Both the position numbers and the translations under genes were made by a program. Of a stretch of 34,691 nucleotides of DNA, positions 24,831 to 32,889 are shown in pieces. The stretch comes from Acidobacteriota bacterium (GTDB taxonomy: Bacteria > Acidobacteriota > Blastocatellia > Pyrinomonadales > Pyrinomonadaceae). The notes below the pieces were generated by a model. That model made no database searches, was not told where the DNA came from, and saw nothing but the letters and a program-made list of their open reading frames with translations. The stretch lies in the NCBI GenBank assembly GCA_025463125.1, contig JAOAPX010000026.1, positions 1 to 34,691 on the forward strand, written 5' to 3'. Every line of letters begins with the position of its first letter. Position 1 is the stretch's first letter.

Positions 24831-25787
24831 TTAAACGTCGTCCAAAATTTTCACTTCGACATTTGTCTGTCGGAATTTTGAATAATCAAAATTTACGGTC
24901 GAGTCTTTAACGGGAACGAATCTTCCGTCGCCTTTTTGTTTTTTCAGCTCATAAATCGTTATCGAAATCGTTTTCGGCACTAAAAGCCCGTAATCGCTCG
25001 ATTGGTATTCGGAAAAGCTCGAAAGCAGGATTACCGGTTCCGGAGTTTGCACGGTTAATTCCTGTTCTTCGCGCCAAAGCTGAAAGGTTTCAGCGTTGAT
25101 CCAGAGTTTTCCGCGCAGAAATTTTTCGTTGTTCTTTAAGGCGCCGGGAATGTTGATCTCGAAATTAAAACCCGTTTCGCCTTCGGAAGACATCTTTTCA
25201 TTTACGCGGTTGTACGGGCTTTTTTTCGTTTGATGATAGCCGATAACGTAAACCTCGTTTCCTTTATAATTTTCCGTGCCGATCAGCTTGAAATCAAAAT
25301 ACGGTCGGATTTTAGGATCCAAAACAGTCGCCTGGTTTAATGTTAAATCGAAAGCTTCAATGGTTTTATCGTATTTCGCTCCTTCGCTCTGAATTTTCCT
25401 GAGCTCTTTTTCGAGCGTCGTCGTTTTTTCCAGTTCGCTTAAAAACTCGCTCGAACGCTTCTGGCTGTTTGGAACCGGTTTGCCGTCGACCTCTATAATA
25501 TTTCTCAATTCGGTCGTAACTTTCGCGTCGCGCCCCGATTGATAAACCAGGAAATTTGATTTAACCGTGGTTTGCTCATCGACGTTTCCGTTTTTGTCGT
25601 ATTCTTCGAAGGTTTTTGTTTCTTCGGCTAAAAGATTTCTGAACGCTTCGCGGTAAGATTCGCTTTGTTTGCGCGCTTCAGAAAGAATCGTTTCGAGATT
25701 CGGCGCGACCACGGGCGTGTTCTGAGCGAAAGCGAATGCCGAATTCATTAGAATAAAAGCGAAAACGGTAATAAAATTTTTGTACAT
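24831..25787 (-). CDS. Exported hypothetical protein (318 aa)
   Basis: The start at 25787 has a strong GGGGG-type ribosome site (AAGGGGGAAATT). A signal peptide is clear (core 5-19, cleavage near FAFAQ). The mature protein opens with a charged helix (NLETILSEARKQSESYREAF) and continues with alternating beta-strands: FLVYQSGRDAKVTTELRNIIEV, PYFDFKLIGTENYKGNEVYVIGYH, FLRGKLWINAETFQLWREEQEL. The pattern 'outer-strand, GN.VYVI, G.LWI....f.l.r.e' resembles exported LolA-like or outer-membrane-lipoprotein-sorting-like beta-sheet proteins, but there is no motif that settles it. Function unknown. Confidence 0.85.
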   Translation of the reverse strand: MYKNFITVFAFILMNSAFAFAQNTPVVAPNLETILSEARKQSESYREAFRNLLAEETKTFEEYDKNGNVDEQTTVKSNFLVYQSGRDAKVTTELRNIIEVDGKPVPNSQKRSSEFLSELEKTTTLEKELRKIQSEGAKYDKTIEAFDLTLNQATVLDPKIRPYFDFKLIGTENYKGNEVYVIGYHQTKKSPYNRVNEKMSSEGETGFNFEINIPGALKNNEKFLRGKLWINAETFQLWREEQELTVQTPEPVILLSSFSEYQSSDYGLLVPKTISITIYELKKQKGDGRFVPVKDSTVNFDYSKFRQTNVEVKILDDV

Positions 25788-25855
25788 AATTTCCCCCTTT
25801 TTAATAGAACTGATATTTTATTGAAACACATTTTAACTTTTTATTTAAAGAATTT

Positions 25856-26419
25856 ATGACGCAAAGAATCGAAACCTGGAAACGCGCCAAATCTAAACCG
25901 GTTGCCGATTGCCGAGTTTTTCGCGTGCGCGAAGATACATGCGAGCGCGAATCGGACGGCATGGAAGCTACGTTTTTTGTAATTGAAAATCCGGATTGGG
26001 TGAACGTCGTCGCTTTAACGCGAGATGAAAAAGTCGTTTTAATCGAACAATTTCGTCACGGCGTCGAAGCAATCGGTCTGGAAATCCCGGGCGGAATAAT
26101 CGATGAAAATGAATCGCCGGAAGCGGCGGCGCGACGCGAACTAAAGGAAGAAACCGGCTATTCATCAAACAATTTTATTTTTTTAGGTAAAACGCTGCCG
26201 AATCCGGCGCTGCAAAACAACGCGCTTTATCACTTTTTGGCTGCCGATTGCGAAAAAACTTCGGAAACGAGTTTCGACGAACACGAATCGATCGCCGCGC
26301 GGCTCGTCCCGCTTTCGGAAATCGAAAATCTCGTCGGAAACGAAAGCATCAATCATTCGCACGTTTTAGCCTGTTTGCTCAAATTCGAACTGTACCGAAA
26401 AATGCGGCTGAAAAAATAG
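25856..26419 (+). CDS. Nudix hydrolase (ADP-ribose pyrophosphatase-like)
   Basis: Hydrolyses a nucleoside diphosphate linked to another moiety. A complete Nudix box runs from Gly80: G-x5-E86-x7-R94-E95-L-x-E98-E99-x-G101-Y. It is preceded by VVLIEQFRHGVEAIGLEIPGG, the arrangement of ADP-ribose/ADP-sugar pyrophosphatases. At 187 residues it is typical. The exact substrate is inferred. Divergent from the exported protein at 25787, with a 68-base shared promoter region. Confidence 0.92.
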   Translation: MTQRIETWKRAKSKPVADCRVFRVREDTCERESDGMEATFFVIENPDWVNVVALTRDEKVVLIEQFRHGVEAIGLEIPGGIIDENESPEAAARRELKEETGYSSNNFIFLGKTLPNPALQNNALYHFLAADCEKTSETSFDEHESIAARLVPLSEIENLVGNESINHSHVLACLLKFELYRKMRLKK

Positions 26420-26573
26420 AAAGTCGTAAAATACGGAAGTTACGTTAAAAAAAGCACGGCGTTTTAATATTTCTGACGATAGTTTTTTTTAGCTTATCTC
26501 GGCTTGTTTTTATCCGCATCTGCCCGCAAACATCGCTTCGCGTTTTAATCATTCGGGCGAGCCTGTCGGGCGG

Positions 26574-26744
26574 ATGTCGAAAAGCGGTTTTTTAGTTTTC
26601 CAGTTACCGGAATTAACCGTTTCGCTTTTTCGGGCAAATATCCGCGATGAAAATCTCTGGAATGGCGTTTGGCTGATTTTGGGTGTATTTTTGTTGTATA
26701 TGCTTTACAGGGTTTACGTTTTGCGTAAAACTTTTAGAATATAA
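26574..26744 (+). CDS. Possible small single-pass membrane protein (56 aa)
   Basis: A short frame from ATG 26574 to TAA 26742-26744 encodes a polar N-terminal half (MSKSGFLVFQLPEL..., FRANIRDENLWNG) and one good transmembrane segment VWLILGVFLLYMLYRVYVL with a basic C-terminal tail RKTFRI. The same frame is open upstream to about 26490. It stops 4 bases before the AtuA C-domain gene, which suggests translational coupling. No strong ribosome site and no family recognised; it may be chance or a gene remnant. Confidence 0.35.
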   Translation: MSKSGFLVFQLPELTVSLFRANIRDENLWNGVWLILGVFLLYMLYRVYVLRKTFRI

Positions 26745-26748
26745 TTTT

Positions 26749-27093
26749 ATGAAAATCGAATTGACACAACTCGCGCACGCGCGTTCGGGCGACAAAGGCG
26801 ATACGGCAAACGTCGGAATTATCGCGCTTAAGGATGAATATTATCCGATTCTGGTTCGCGAATTGACGGCGGAAAAGGTAAAAGAGCATTTCGGGCAGAT
26901 GGTCAAAGGCGAGGTCGAATGTTTCGAATTGCCGAATCTGAAAGCGCTGAATTTTCTGCTTCATGAAGCGCTCGGCGGCGGCGGAACATTATCTTTGATG
27001 ACCGACGCGCAGGGAAAAACCTTTTCGACGGCGCTTTTGCGTATGAAGATTAATATTCCGGATGAAGAAGCCGAAAATCTGGGATTAAGCTGA
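26749..27093 (+). CDS. AtuA C-terminal-domain-like protein (separate gene)
   Basis: A 114-residue protein matching the C-terminal domain of AtuA-type proteins: IELTQLAHARSGDKGDTANVGIIAL at the N-terminus is the diagnostic segment, with ALGGGGTLSLMTDAQGKTFSTALLRM at the end. In many bacteria this domain is fused behind the DUF1446 domain; here the DUF1446 part is its own gene on the opposite strand 2 kb away (29132-30499). A longer frame reaches a GTG at 26683, but it overlaps the small upstream frame and adds a Cys/Phe-rich, unlikely N-terminus; ATG 26749 matches the family start. Biochemical role unresolved; genetics in Pseudomonas ties the family to acyclic terpene breakdown. Confidence 0.85.
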   Translation: MKIELTQLAHARSGDKGDTANVGIIALKDEYYPILVRELTAEKVKEHFGQMVKGEVECFELPNLKALNFLLHEALGGGGTLSLMTDAQGKTFSTALLRMKINIPDEEAENLGLS

Positions 27094-27265
27094 ATCTACT
27101 TGTTCTGCAAGCCAAGCGAATCCGGAATTTCCTGCCCGCGAAAAATCGCGCAAATGCGAAAAAGGCGGGCGCTTATCAAATCGTTTCGTTTATGCGGCTG
27201 GTTTGCGGGCAGTTTGAATGATTTTGAATAAACGGCGGCTGGAAATAGTTTATAGAGGTGCGTTT

Positions 27266-28138
27266 ATGGCGGAAGGTTTGGAAAATATCAAATTCGATTA
27301 CGCGCAAATCGGCGGCGTTCGGCTTCATTACGCGACGGCTGGCGAAGGCGCAAAACTCGTTGTTTTGCTGCACGGTTTTCCCGAATCGTGGTATTCGTGG
27401 CGTCATCAGATTGCGGCGCTGAGCGATGAATACACAATCGTTGCGCCGGATATGCGCGGTTATAATCTCTCCGATAAACCCGCGAAAGTTTCCGACTATG
27501 AAATGGATAAACTGGTTAACGATGTCACCGGTTTGATAGATCATTTCAGGCGCGGAAACGCGGCGGTTATCGGGAATGACTGGGGCGCGATCATCGCCTG
27601 GGAATTGGCTGAAAAGCATCCCGAATATCTCTGGAAGCTCGGCGCGCTGCAGGTTCCGCCGCCCGCTGTCTGGCGCAAAAACCTGAGTTTCCGGCAATTG
27701 CTGGCAAGCTGGTATATTCTGTTTTTTCAGATTCCGCGTCTTCCCGAATACATTCTAAAGCTCAACGACTACGCCGTGTTGGAAAACGCTTTGAAAAATT
27801 CGACGGCTGAAAAAGGCGTGTTTACCGACGAGGATATAGCGGAATATAAAAAAAACTGGAAAGAGCCGTTTGCGCTGACAGCGATGATAAATTATTACCG
27901 CGCAAATCTGTTGAAAGGATTCGCGCGCACAGCCGCCGCAGCAAAAAAAATAAAGGTGCCAACGGTTTTTATTTACGGCGAACAGGATCGGGCGATTTTG
28001 CGCGAAACCGTCAAAGGCGTAGGCGATGCGATTGACGCGCCCTTCGAGGAATTTCACATTCCAACGAGCGGACATTGGGCGCAACAGGAAGCGGCGGATG
28101 CCGTTACGGAAATTTTACGTGAATTCTTAGCCGAATAG
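27266..28138 (+). CDS. Alpha/beta hydrolase, epoxide hydrolase-like
   Basis: The start at ATG 27266 has a GAGG ribosome site; the frame continues upstream to 27218 without one. The alpha/beta-hydrolase core is visible: oxyanion segment LLHGFPESWYSWRHQ (His36), APDMRGYNLSDKP, nucleophile elbow VIGNDWGAIIAW with Asp105 (an Asp rather than Ser, as in epoxide hydrolases and haloalkane dehalogenases), acid Asp241 in FIYGEQDRAI, and catalytic His270 in SGHWAQQE. The RGYNLSDKP and SWRHQ segments favour epoxide hydrolase. Cytoplasmic, 290 residues. It could act on epoxidised fatty acid or terpenoid intermediates, given its neighbours, but this is inference. Confidence 0.9.
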   Translation: MAEGLENIKFDYAQIGGVRLHYATAGEGAKLVVLLHGFPESWYSWRHQIAALSDEYTIVAPDMRGYNLSDKPAKVSDYEMDKLVNDVTGLIDHFRRGNAAVIGNDWGAIIAWELAEKHPEYLWKLGALQVPPPAVWRKNLSFRQLLASWYILFFQIPRLPEYILKLNDYAVLENALKNSTAEKGVFTDEDIAEYKKNWKEPFALTAMINYYRANLLKGFARTAAAAKKIKVPTVFIYGEQDRAILRETVKGVGDAIDAPFEEFHIPTSGHWAQQEAADAVTEILREFLAE

Positions 28139-28217
28139 CGCCGCGAACAACTCGGAAATTCCGCTGGCGAAATTGATAAAGCGACAGCCGTTTCACTGGG
28201 AGAGTAAAAGTATATAA

Positions 28218-28973
28218 ATGCCGGAAATAATAGCTTCAACCGAAAACTTCATTGCCACAATTACATTAAACCGCCCCGAAAAACGCAACGCTTTGAACGA
28301 CGCGCTGGTAAATTCCTTAAAATCGGCTTTGCGCGAAGCCGACGAAAACGCCGATTTACGGGCGATCGTCATTAAAGGCGCGGGAAAAGATTTTTGTTCG
28401 GGCGCTGATTTGTCTGCTCTGCAGAAAATCGCGCAAAGCGACGTGATGGAAAACCTGGAAGACGCGGAAAATCTCCAGGAGCTTTTCGCGCTGATTCGGC
28501 GGATAAAAATCCCTGTCATCGCTGTCGTACAGGGACGAGCGCTGGCGGGCGGCTGCGGTCTGGCAACGGCTTGCGATCTGGTCCTGGCAGCGAAATCGGC
28601 GCGTTTCGGTTACCCGGAAGTGAAAATCGGATTTGTCGCCGCGATGGTGATGGCGATTTTGCGCCGAAATTTATCGGAAAAACGGGCTTTTGAGCTCGTC
28701 ACGCAAGGCTTCGAGTTTTCGGCTGACGAAGCGGAAAAAATCGGCTTGATAAATCGCGTTTTCGATGAAGAAACGTTTGACGAAGACGTGAAAAATTACG
28801 TCTCGGCTTATGAAAAGGTTTCGCGTTCAGCCGTCGTTTTGTCGAAGAAATTGCTGTATCAAATGGACGGGATGACTTTTGAAACGGCGCTCGCAACCGG
28901 CGCGGAAGTTAACACGATTGCGCGTTTGACAAAAGATTGCCAAAAGGGAATTGCTCGGTTTTTGGAAAAATAA
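28218..28973 (+). CDS. Enoyl-CoA hydratase/isomerase family protein (methylglutaconyl-CoA hydratase-like)
   Basis: Full-length crotonase (251 residues). LNRPEKRNALND near 17, oxyanion segment FCSGADLSALQKIA (about 59-72), VVQGRALAGGCGLATACDLVLA (103-124) and ARFGYPEVKIGF (128-139). One catalytic glutamate is retained (Glu134 in PEVKIG) while the other position is Gly114, a combination found in methylglutaconyl-CoA hydratases (LiuC/AUH type) and some isomerases. The C-terminal helices are complete, in contrast with the short paralogue at 24096. GGGAGAG lies upstream as ribosome site. It would hydrate a branched enoyl-CoA next in line after a methylcrotonyl- or geranyl-type carboxylase; the pathway link is inference. 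Confidence 0.92.
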   Translation: MPEIIASTENFIATITLNRPEKRNALNDALVNSLKSALREADENADLRAIVIKGAGKDFCSGADLSALQKIAQSDVMENLEDAENLQELFALIRRIKIPVIAVVQGRALAGGCGLATACDLVLAAKSARFGYPEVKIGFVAAMVMAILRRNLSEKRAFELVTQGFEFSADEAEKIGLINRVFDEETFDEDVKNYVSAYEKVSRSAVVLSKKLLYQMDGMTFETALATGAEVNTIARLTKDCQKGIARFLEK

Positions 28974-28980
28974 GAAAGAT

Positions 28981-29125
28981 ATAGCCGCGAAAAGCCACAA
29001 AAAGCACAAAATCAAAAAATAGGAATGAAACACTGATTAACACAGAAAAATAAGGATAAATAAAGATTTATTTTAGAAACATTTATCCGTATTTTTCTGT
29101 GTCTTTTGTGTCTTTTCGTGGCTAT
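28981..29125. repeat. Nested palindromic element (about 145 bp)
   Basis: Outer arms begin ATAGCC(G)CGAAAAG (28981) and end CTTTTCGTGGCTAT (29125). Inner arms ACACAGAAAAATA (29040) and TATTTTTCTGTGT (29090-29102) continue as AGGATAAA/TTTATCCG. The wording (CCACGAAAAGACACAAAAGACACA-type) is of the kind seen dispersed in many bacterial genomes. It sits between the convergent crotonase and AtuA genes and may also terminate both. Confidence 0.8.
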
Positions 29126-29131
29126 TTGTTC

Positions 29132-30499
29132 TTAAGCCTCGACAATATCGACTTTCGTTTCTATCAAATGTTTCGGAATCAAAGCGGGGAAATACGCCAT
29201 AATTTCTTCGACCTTCGGGCGACCGCCGGCAAATCCGGTGACAGACGGCGGACCCGTTAAAATCAAAGGCGCGAGTTCTTTCGTAAATCTTTCAACGTCC
29301 GCTTTGCTTTGACCGCGCACGCCGAAACGCAGTTGAACTTCGGGAATATCTTTCGCGGGTTCGCCCGCAAGATGACCGTGCGTGGCATTTACGCCGACGA
29401 ATTCGGTTAAGATTACGTCGAATTTCAAACCGAGTTTTTCGAGCCGCGCGCGCAGAATTTGATCCGCAGCTTTCGCTTTTTCGAAAGCGTCCGGGTAAGA
29501 ATAAACGAGCGTGCCGACCGCTTTCCAGCCTGCCGAATACGCAATCGAAACTTTATAAAACTCCGTGTTCTGTTTGCCTTCGATTCCGAAAACTCGAACG
29601 CGGTTTTCGCCGTCGTCTTTTAATTGAATCGTCGTAAAATCGGCGACGACATCCGGCGTAATATATGCGTGCGGGTCGCCCATCTCGTACAAAAGCTGTT
29701 CTTTGACCGACGGGACGTTAACGCGCCCGCCCGTGCCTTCGTGTTTAGTGATAACGAATTCGCCGTCCGGATAAGCCTCGACGATCGGGAAACCGACGTT
29801 TGCCAGGTCGGGAATATTCGCCCAATCGAACTGGCAATTTCCGCCCGAAGCCTGCGCTCCGCATTCGATGATGTGCCCGGCAATTGTCCCGGTTGCCACT
29901 TTGTCCCAATCTTCAAACGTCCAGCCGAATTCGTGCATTAAGGGCGCAAGCGTCAATCCCGTGTCGGTAAGCCGTCCGCCGACAATGATTTGAGCGCCTT
30001 TGCCGAGAGCTTCGACGAGCGGCTGCGCGCCGAGATAAACGTTCGCCGATTGAACTTTATCGCGAATGGCTGCGAGCGGTTCGCCCGTATCCATATTTTT
30101 AATTTCGATTCCTTTTTCGGCAAATTCATCGAGCCGCCCGAGAATGTCATCGCCCGTGACGACTCCGATTTTTACTTTACCGCTCAAGCCGAGTTCCTGA
30201 GCGACAGCTTTTATCGCCTCCGCGCAGCCTTCGACATTGACTCCGCCCGCGTTGGACAAAACTTTTATGTTTTTCTCGACGCAATCGGGCAAAATCTCGC
30301 GCATCAAGCTGACGAAATCGCGCGCGTATCCGGCGCTCGGGTCGCGCTGCCGTTGTTTCTGCACAATGCTCATCGTGACTTCCGCCAGATAATCCAGCAT
30401 TAAATAATCGATCTGCCCGCCGCGCACCTGTTCGACCGGCGCCGTCAGCAAATCTCCCCAAAAACCTTGTCCGCTCGCTACTCTGACTTTTTCTTTCAT
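29132..30499 (-). CDS. AtuA-type protein (DUF1446, acyclic terpene utilisation family)
   Basis: 455 residues from ATG 30499 ([16 protein letters not shown]); a TTG/ATG-type frame extends to 30544 but adds an unlikely hydrophobic tail. Family motifs: [96 protein letters not shown]. The C-terminal domain normally fused in AtuA is missing here and encoded separately at 26749-27093. Pseudomonas AtuA is required for citronellol/geraniol catabolism, with unknown chemistry; wide distribution in bacteria without terpene growth suggests a broader acyl-CoA role. No Shine-Dalgarno; TAATCT lies 7 bases before ATG. Confidence 0.92.
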   Translation of the reverse strand: MKEKVRVASGQGFWGDLLTAPVEQVRGGQIDYLMLDYLAEVTMSIVQKQRQRDPSAGYARDFVSLMREILPDCVEKNIKVLSNAGGVNVEGCAEAIKAVAQELGLSGKVKIGVVTGDDILGRLDEFAEKGIEIKNMDTGEPLAAIRDKVQSANVYLGAQPLVEALGKGAQIIVGGRLTDTGLTLAPLMHEFGWTFEDWDKVATGTIAGHIIECGAQASGGNCQFDWANIPDLANVGFPIVEAYPDGEFVITKHEGTGGRVNVPSVKEQLLYEMGDPHAYITPDVVADFTTIQLKDDGENRVRVFGIEGKQNTEFYKVSIAYSAGWKAVGTLVYSYPDAFEKAKAADQILRARLEKLGLKFDVILTEFVGVNATHGHLAGEPAKDIPEVQLRFGVRGQSKADVERFTKELAPLILTGPPSVTGFAGGRPKVEEIMAYFPALIPKHLIETKVDIVEA

Positions 30500-30597
30500 A
30501 AAGAATAGATTAAAAAACAAAATGGCAAAGCGGTCAACAGCCATTCTTAAAAATTGACTTTTGACCGCTTAATTTATTGAAGTATTTTTACAACCGA

Positions 30598-31080
30598 TTA
30601 CGGTTTATCCTTATTATTGCCGGTTACGGCATTTTTAGTCGCGTCGGCGGCTTTTTTCGATCCGTAATAAACTCTCTTTGAAACCCATTTTGTGCCGTCC
30701 CAGGTCGAGGTGACAAACCATTTTCCGCCTTCGTAAGCTTCGCCCGCGACATTATCGCTAACTGAAACGGTATAATCTCCGAATTTCTTTGCTCCTGAAG
30801 CTGTTGCTTTAGCTGCATTAACCGTCACATCTTTTGTTTTATCGGCTGCGTCAGCCGTAGCGTCAGCCGTTTTCTTTGCCGCTTTAACGGCGGCATTTTT
30901 ACTTTTGTCTGCAACGTCTTTCGTGACGTCAGCCGTTTTCTTTGCCGCGCCGACCGCCGCGTCTTTCGTTTTTGAAGCGGCATCTTTTACCGTGTCAACC
31001 ACTTGAGCATCGGCTGCGCCGTATGAAAATGCTGCAATAGCGATAATCGCCGGAAACTTCAGTAAACTCTTTACTTTCAT
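30598..31080 (-). CDS. Small exported LEA-like 11-residue-repeat protein
   Basis: A signal peptide (core 9-22, cleavage near ADAQ) is followed by an uninterrupted series of eleven 11-residue units from Thr30 to Asn150. The first six are Ala/Lys/Asp/Thr-rich (for example AAVGAAKKTAD) and resemble group 3 LEA proteins, expected to form amphipathic helix. Units at 118-150 keep the same register but turn aromatic: GGKWFVTSTWD then GTKWVSKRVYY then GSKKAADATKN. The same aromatic unit recurs in the neighbouring gene at 31199. Periplasmic protection or envelope binding is a guess. No membrane anchor or lipobox. Confidence 0.8.
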   Translation of the reverse strand: MKVKSLLKFPAIIAIAAFSYGAADAQVVDTVKDAASKTKDAAVGAAKKTADVTKDVADKSKNAAVKAAKKTADATADAADKTKDVTVNAAKATASGAKKFGDYTVSVSDNVAGEAYEGGKWFVTSTWDGTKWVSKRVYYGSKKAADATKNAVTGNNKDKP

Positions 31081-31150
31081 AAATACCTCCGTGCTTTAGT
31101 ATTGGTTTAGACCGAATTTACTTTTACATAACGCACATAATATGCCAAAT

Positions 31151-31177
31151 AAAAAAGGCGTATAAAAATACGCCTTT
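31151..31177 (-). terminator. Rho-independent terminator of the small basic repeat protein gene
   Basis: A perfect 10-bp stem AAAGGCGTAT/ATACGCCTTT (31154-31163, 31168-31177) with a 4-base loop; on the minus strand it continues into a T-run, 20 bases after the stop at 31199. Confidence 0.85.
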
Positions 31178-31198
31178 AAATAGCCTGTAGGTTTGTGA

Positions 31199-31534
31199 TT
31201 AGTAAACAATCTTTTTCGTTCGACTGATGACAGCCTTCGTTCCGCGTTTTGTTTTGTGGGCAGCATATCTTGTGCCCTGAACGGTTTTTCTGCCGGCGTA
31301 TTTTGTGCCCTGCCAGGTTTTAGATGAAACCCATTTCGTTCCGTTCCAAACTTGTTTGCCGACGTATTTTCCGCCGCGATAAACGCTTCTGATAACGCCC
31401 GGACGGCGTTTCTTAACCGTTACGGTTTGAGCTTTGACCGAGTAGGGATTGTTGCCCGACGAAACGGCTTCACCGATAAACGCTACCGACATAATCATTG
31501 CTAACGCAAATGTTAAATTCAAAATTTTTTTCAT
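31199..31534 (-). CDS. Small exported basic protein with five 11-residue GTKWV repeats
   Basis: A 111-residue protein with a signal peptide (core 5-22). After a linker with KKRRPG, residues 54-108 are five exact-register 11-residue units of consensus G-T-K-(W/Y)-(V/A)-x-x-K-T-(W/V)-Q; examples are GTKWVSSKTWQ (65-75) and GTKYAGRKTVQ (76-86). The unit matches the aromatic units of the preceding exported gene on the same strand (30598). It is very basic (about a dozen Lys/Arg in the repeats), suggesting binding to anionic lipid, polysaccharide or nucleic acid. Family not recognised. RBS-like GGAAGAGG before the start. Confidence 0.8.
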   Translation of the reverse strand: MKKILNLTFALAMIMSVAFIGEAVSSGNNPYSVKAQTVTVKKRRPGVIRSVYRGGKYVGKQVWNGTKWVSSKTWQGTKYAGRKTVQGTRYAAHKTKRGTKAVISRTKKIVY

Positions 31535-31679
31535 ATCAAATAAACCTCTTCCTTGCTGGATTAAAATGAAGTTTTTGCATTAAAAACAAATACTTGTAAA
31601 ACATACTGACAGAAGTGTAATTGTTTAATACACAAAAACGATATTAAATTTATAAGAGCAATAAATGTGCCATATAAAT

Positions 31680-32084
31680 TTAATTATTGCTGCGAACGTT
31701 CTCGTTGATAAACTTCACGATATCTTCGGTCGAAGTTCCGGGCAGAAAAATTTCCGAAACGCCTTTTTCCTTAAGCGTCGCGATATCTTCCTGCGGAACG
31801 ATGCCGCCGACCAGAACTAATGTGTCGTCCATTCCGTTTTCGCGTAAAAGATTGACGATTCGGGGGCAGAGCGTATTGTGCGCGCCGCTCAAGATAGATA
31901 TTCCGACTGCATCGACGTCTTCCTGCAAAGCCGCCGCCGCAATCATTTCCGGCGTTTGTCGGAGTCCTGTGTAAATCACTTCCATCCCCGCATCACGAAG
32001 CGCGCGGGCGATTACTTTTGCACCTCGATCGTGTCCGTCAAGTCCGGGTTTGGCGACCAGAACTCTGATTTTTCTTTCGTTCAT
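31680..32084 (-). CDS. Cobalamin B12-binding protein, methylmalonyl-CoA mutase small (C-terminal) subunit
   Basis: A 134-residue stand-alone B12-binding domain. [19 protein letters not shown] carries the DxHxxG motif with His18 as lower axial cobalt ligand; SILSGAH and [11 protein letters not shown] are the other cobalamin-loop motifs. In many organisms this domain is the C-terminus of the large mutase chain; separate small subunits occur in archaea and several bacteria. The catalytic TIM-barrel subunit is not in the window. It fits a propionyl-CoA/branched-chain route to succinyl-CoA. 15 bases separate its start from the stop of the upstream gene at 32100. Confidence 0.92.
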   Translation of the reverse strand: MNERKIRVLVAKPGLDGHDRGAKVIARALRDAGMEVIYTGLRQTPEMIAAAALQEDVDAVGISILSGAHNTLCPRIVNLLRENGMDDTLVLVGGIVPQEDIATLKEKGVSEIFLPGTSTEDIVKFINENVRSNN

Positions 32085-32099
32085 ATACTGTGAATTATA

Positions 32100-32837
32100 T
32101 TAACGAACAAATTGTTTGAGCAAGCCTTTTGCGTTAATAAATGGTTTTAATTGCGCGTATGTAAAGAAAAAGCGATTTTCCGGCGCGAGAGCCTGAACGG
32201 CGTGCGGTAAACCGTAATCGTAATAAAAAGAGACGCCTTTATCGCTGACGCTGAAAGATTCCAGATGTTCCGCGTTGAATTTTGCCGAACCGAGCAATTC
32301 CAGCATCGTCGCCGCGTCTTCGGCTGATTCCTTTTTCGTGGAAGCGATTGATTGTTTAATCCGCGTTTGCAAGGATTTACCGACGAGGGAAGCGAGCGCG
32401 GGCAGTTTCGTGAAAAGATTCGCGGCTTTTAAATGCGTGCCGGTTTTTGTGTTGACGACAATGTATTTCGTCGATTGCGACGGGTAAGCGCCCGAGCCTT
32501 CGATAGTCAAAGCGACCGATAAAATGTTGTTATTATTGTAATCAACTAAAAAGTTTGCATCTTCGAGCCAGAAAACTTCGTTGATTTCATCTTTGACGGT
32601 GAACTCGAAAGCTCGCTCATGGCTGAGAATCGTTTCGATTTTTTTGTTAAGCGCGGGCGTTAAGCCGGAAACTTTCGGCGACGTAACAGTAAAAGTTTTT
32701 TTATGTTCAAAGCCTTCGGCGGGCTTTCTTTTATACACGGTTTTCTTCGGCGTGATTTTGACGATTTGAGCCGGGCTTTCGCTGGAAAAAGAAAAAACTG
32801 CAAATAGAAGGGCAAAAAGGACGAATCTTATTTTCAT
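32100..32837 (-). CDS. Exported DUF3298/DUF4163-like protein
   Basis: Signal peptide (core 5-18, cleavage near SPAQ). The mature part has the order seen in RsiV/DUF3298-type proteins: FTVTSPKVSGL, ALTIEGSGAYPSQSTKYIVVNTKTGTHLKAANLFTKLP, and at the C-terminus FSVSDKGVSFYYDYGLPHAVQAL with FFFTYAQLKPFI. In RsiV this domain binds lysozyme to control an ECF sigma factor, but here no anti-sigma domain is attached, so only the fold is suggested. 245 residues, periplasmic or surface. Confidence 0.78.
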   Translation of the reverse strand: MKIRFVLFALLFAVFSFSSESPAQIVKITPKKTVYKRKPAEGFEHKKTFTVTSPKVSGLTPALNKKIETILSHERAFEFTVKDEINEVFWLEDANFLVDYNNNNILSVALTIEGSGAYPSQSTKYIVVNTKTGTHLKAANLFTKLPALASLVGKSLQTRIKQSIASTKKESAEDAATMLELLGSAKFNAEHLESFSVSDKGVSFYYDYGLPHAVQALAPENRFFFTYAQLKPFINAKGLLKQFVR

Positions 32838-32889
32838 TTTTATTTAACAAAAGTTGTAGAACGGAAATAGTTTGAAAGTTCTGTAAAGC

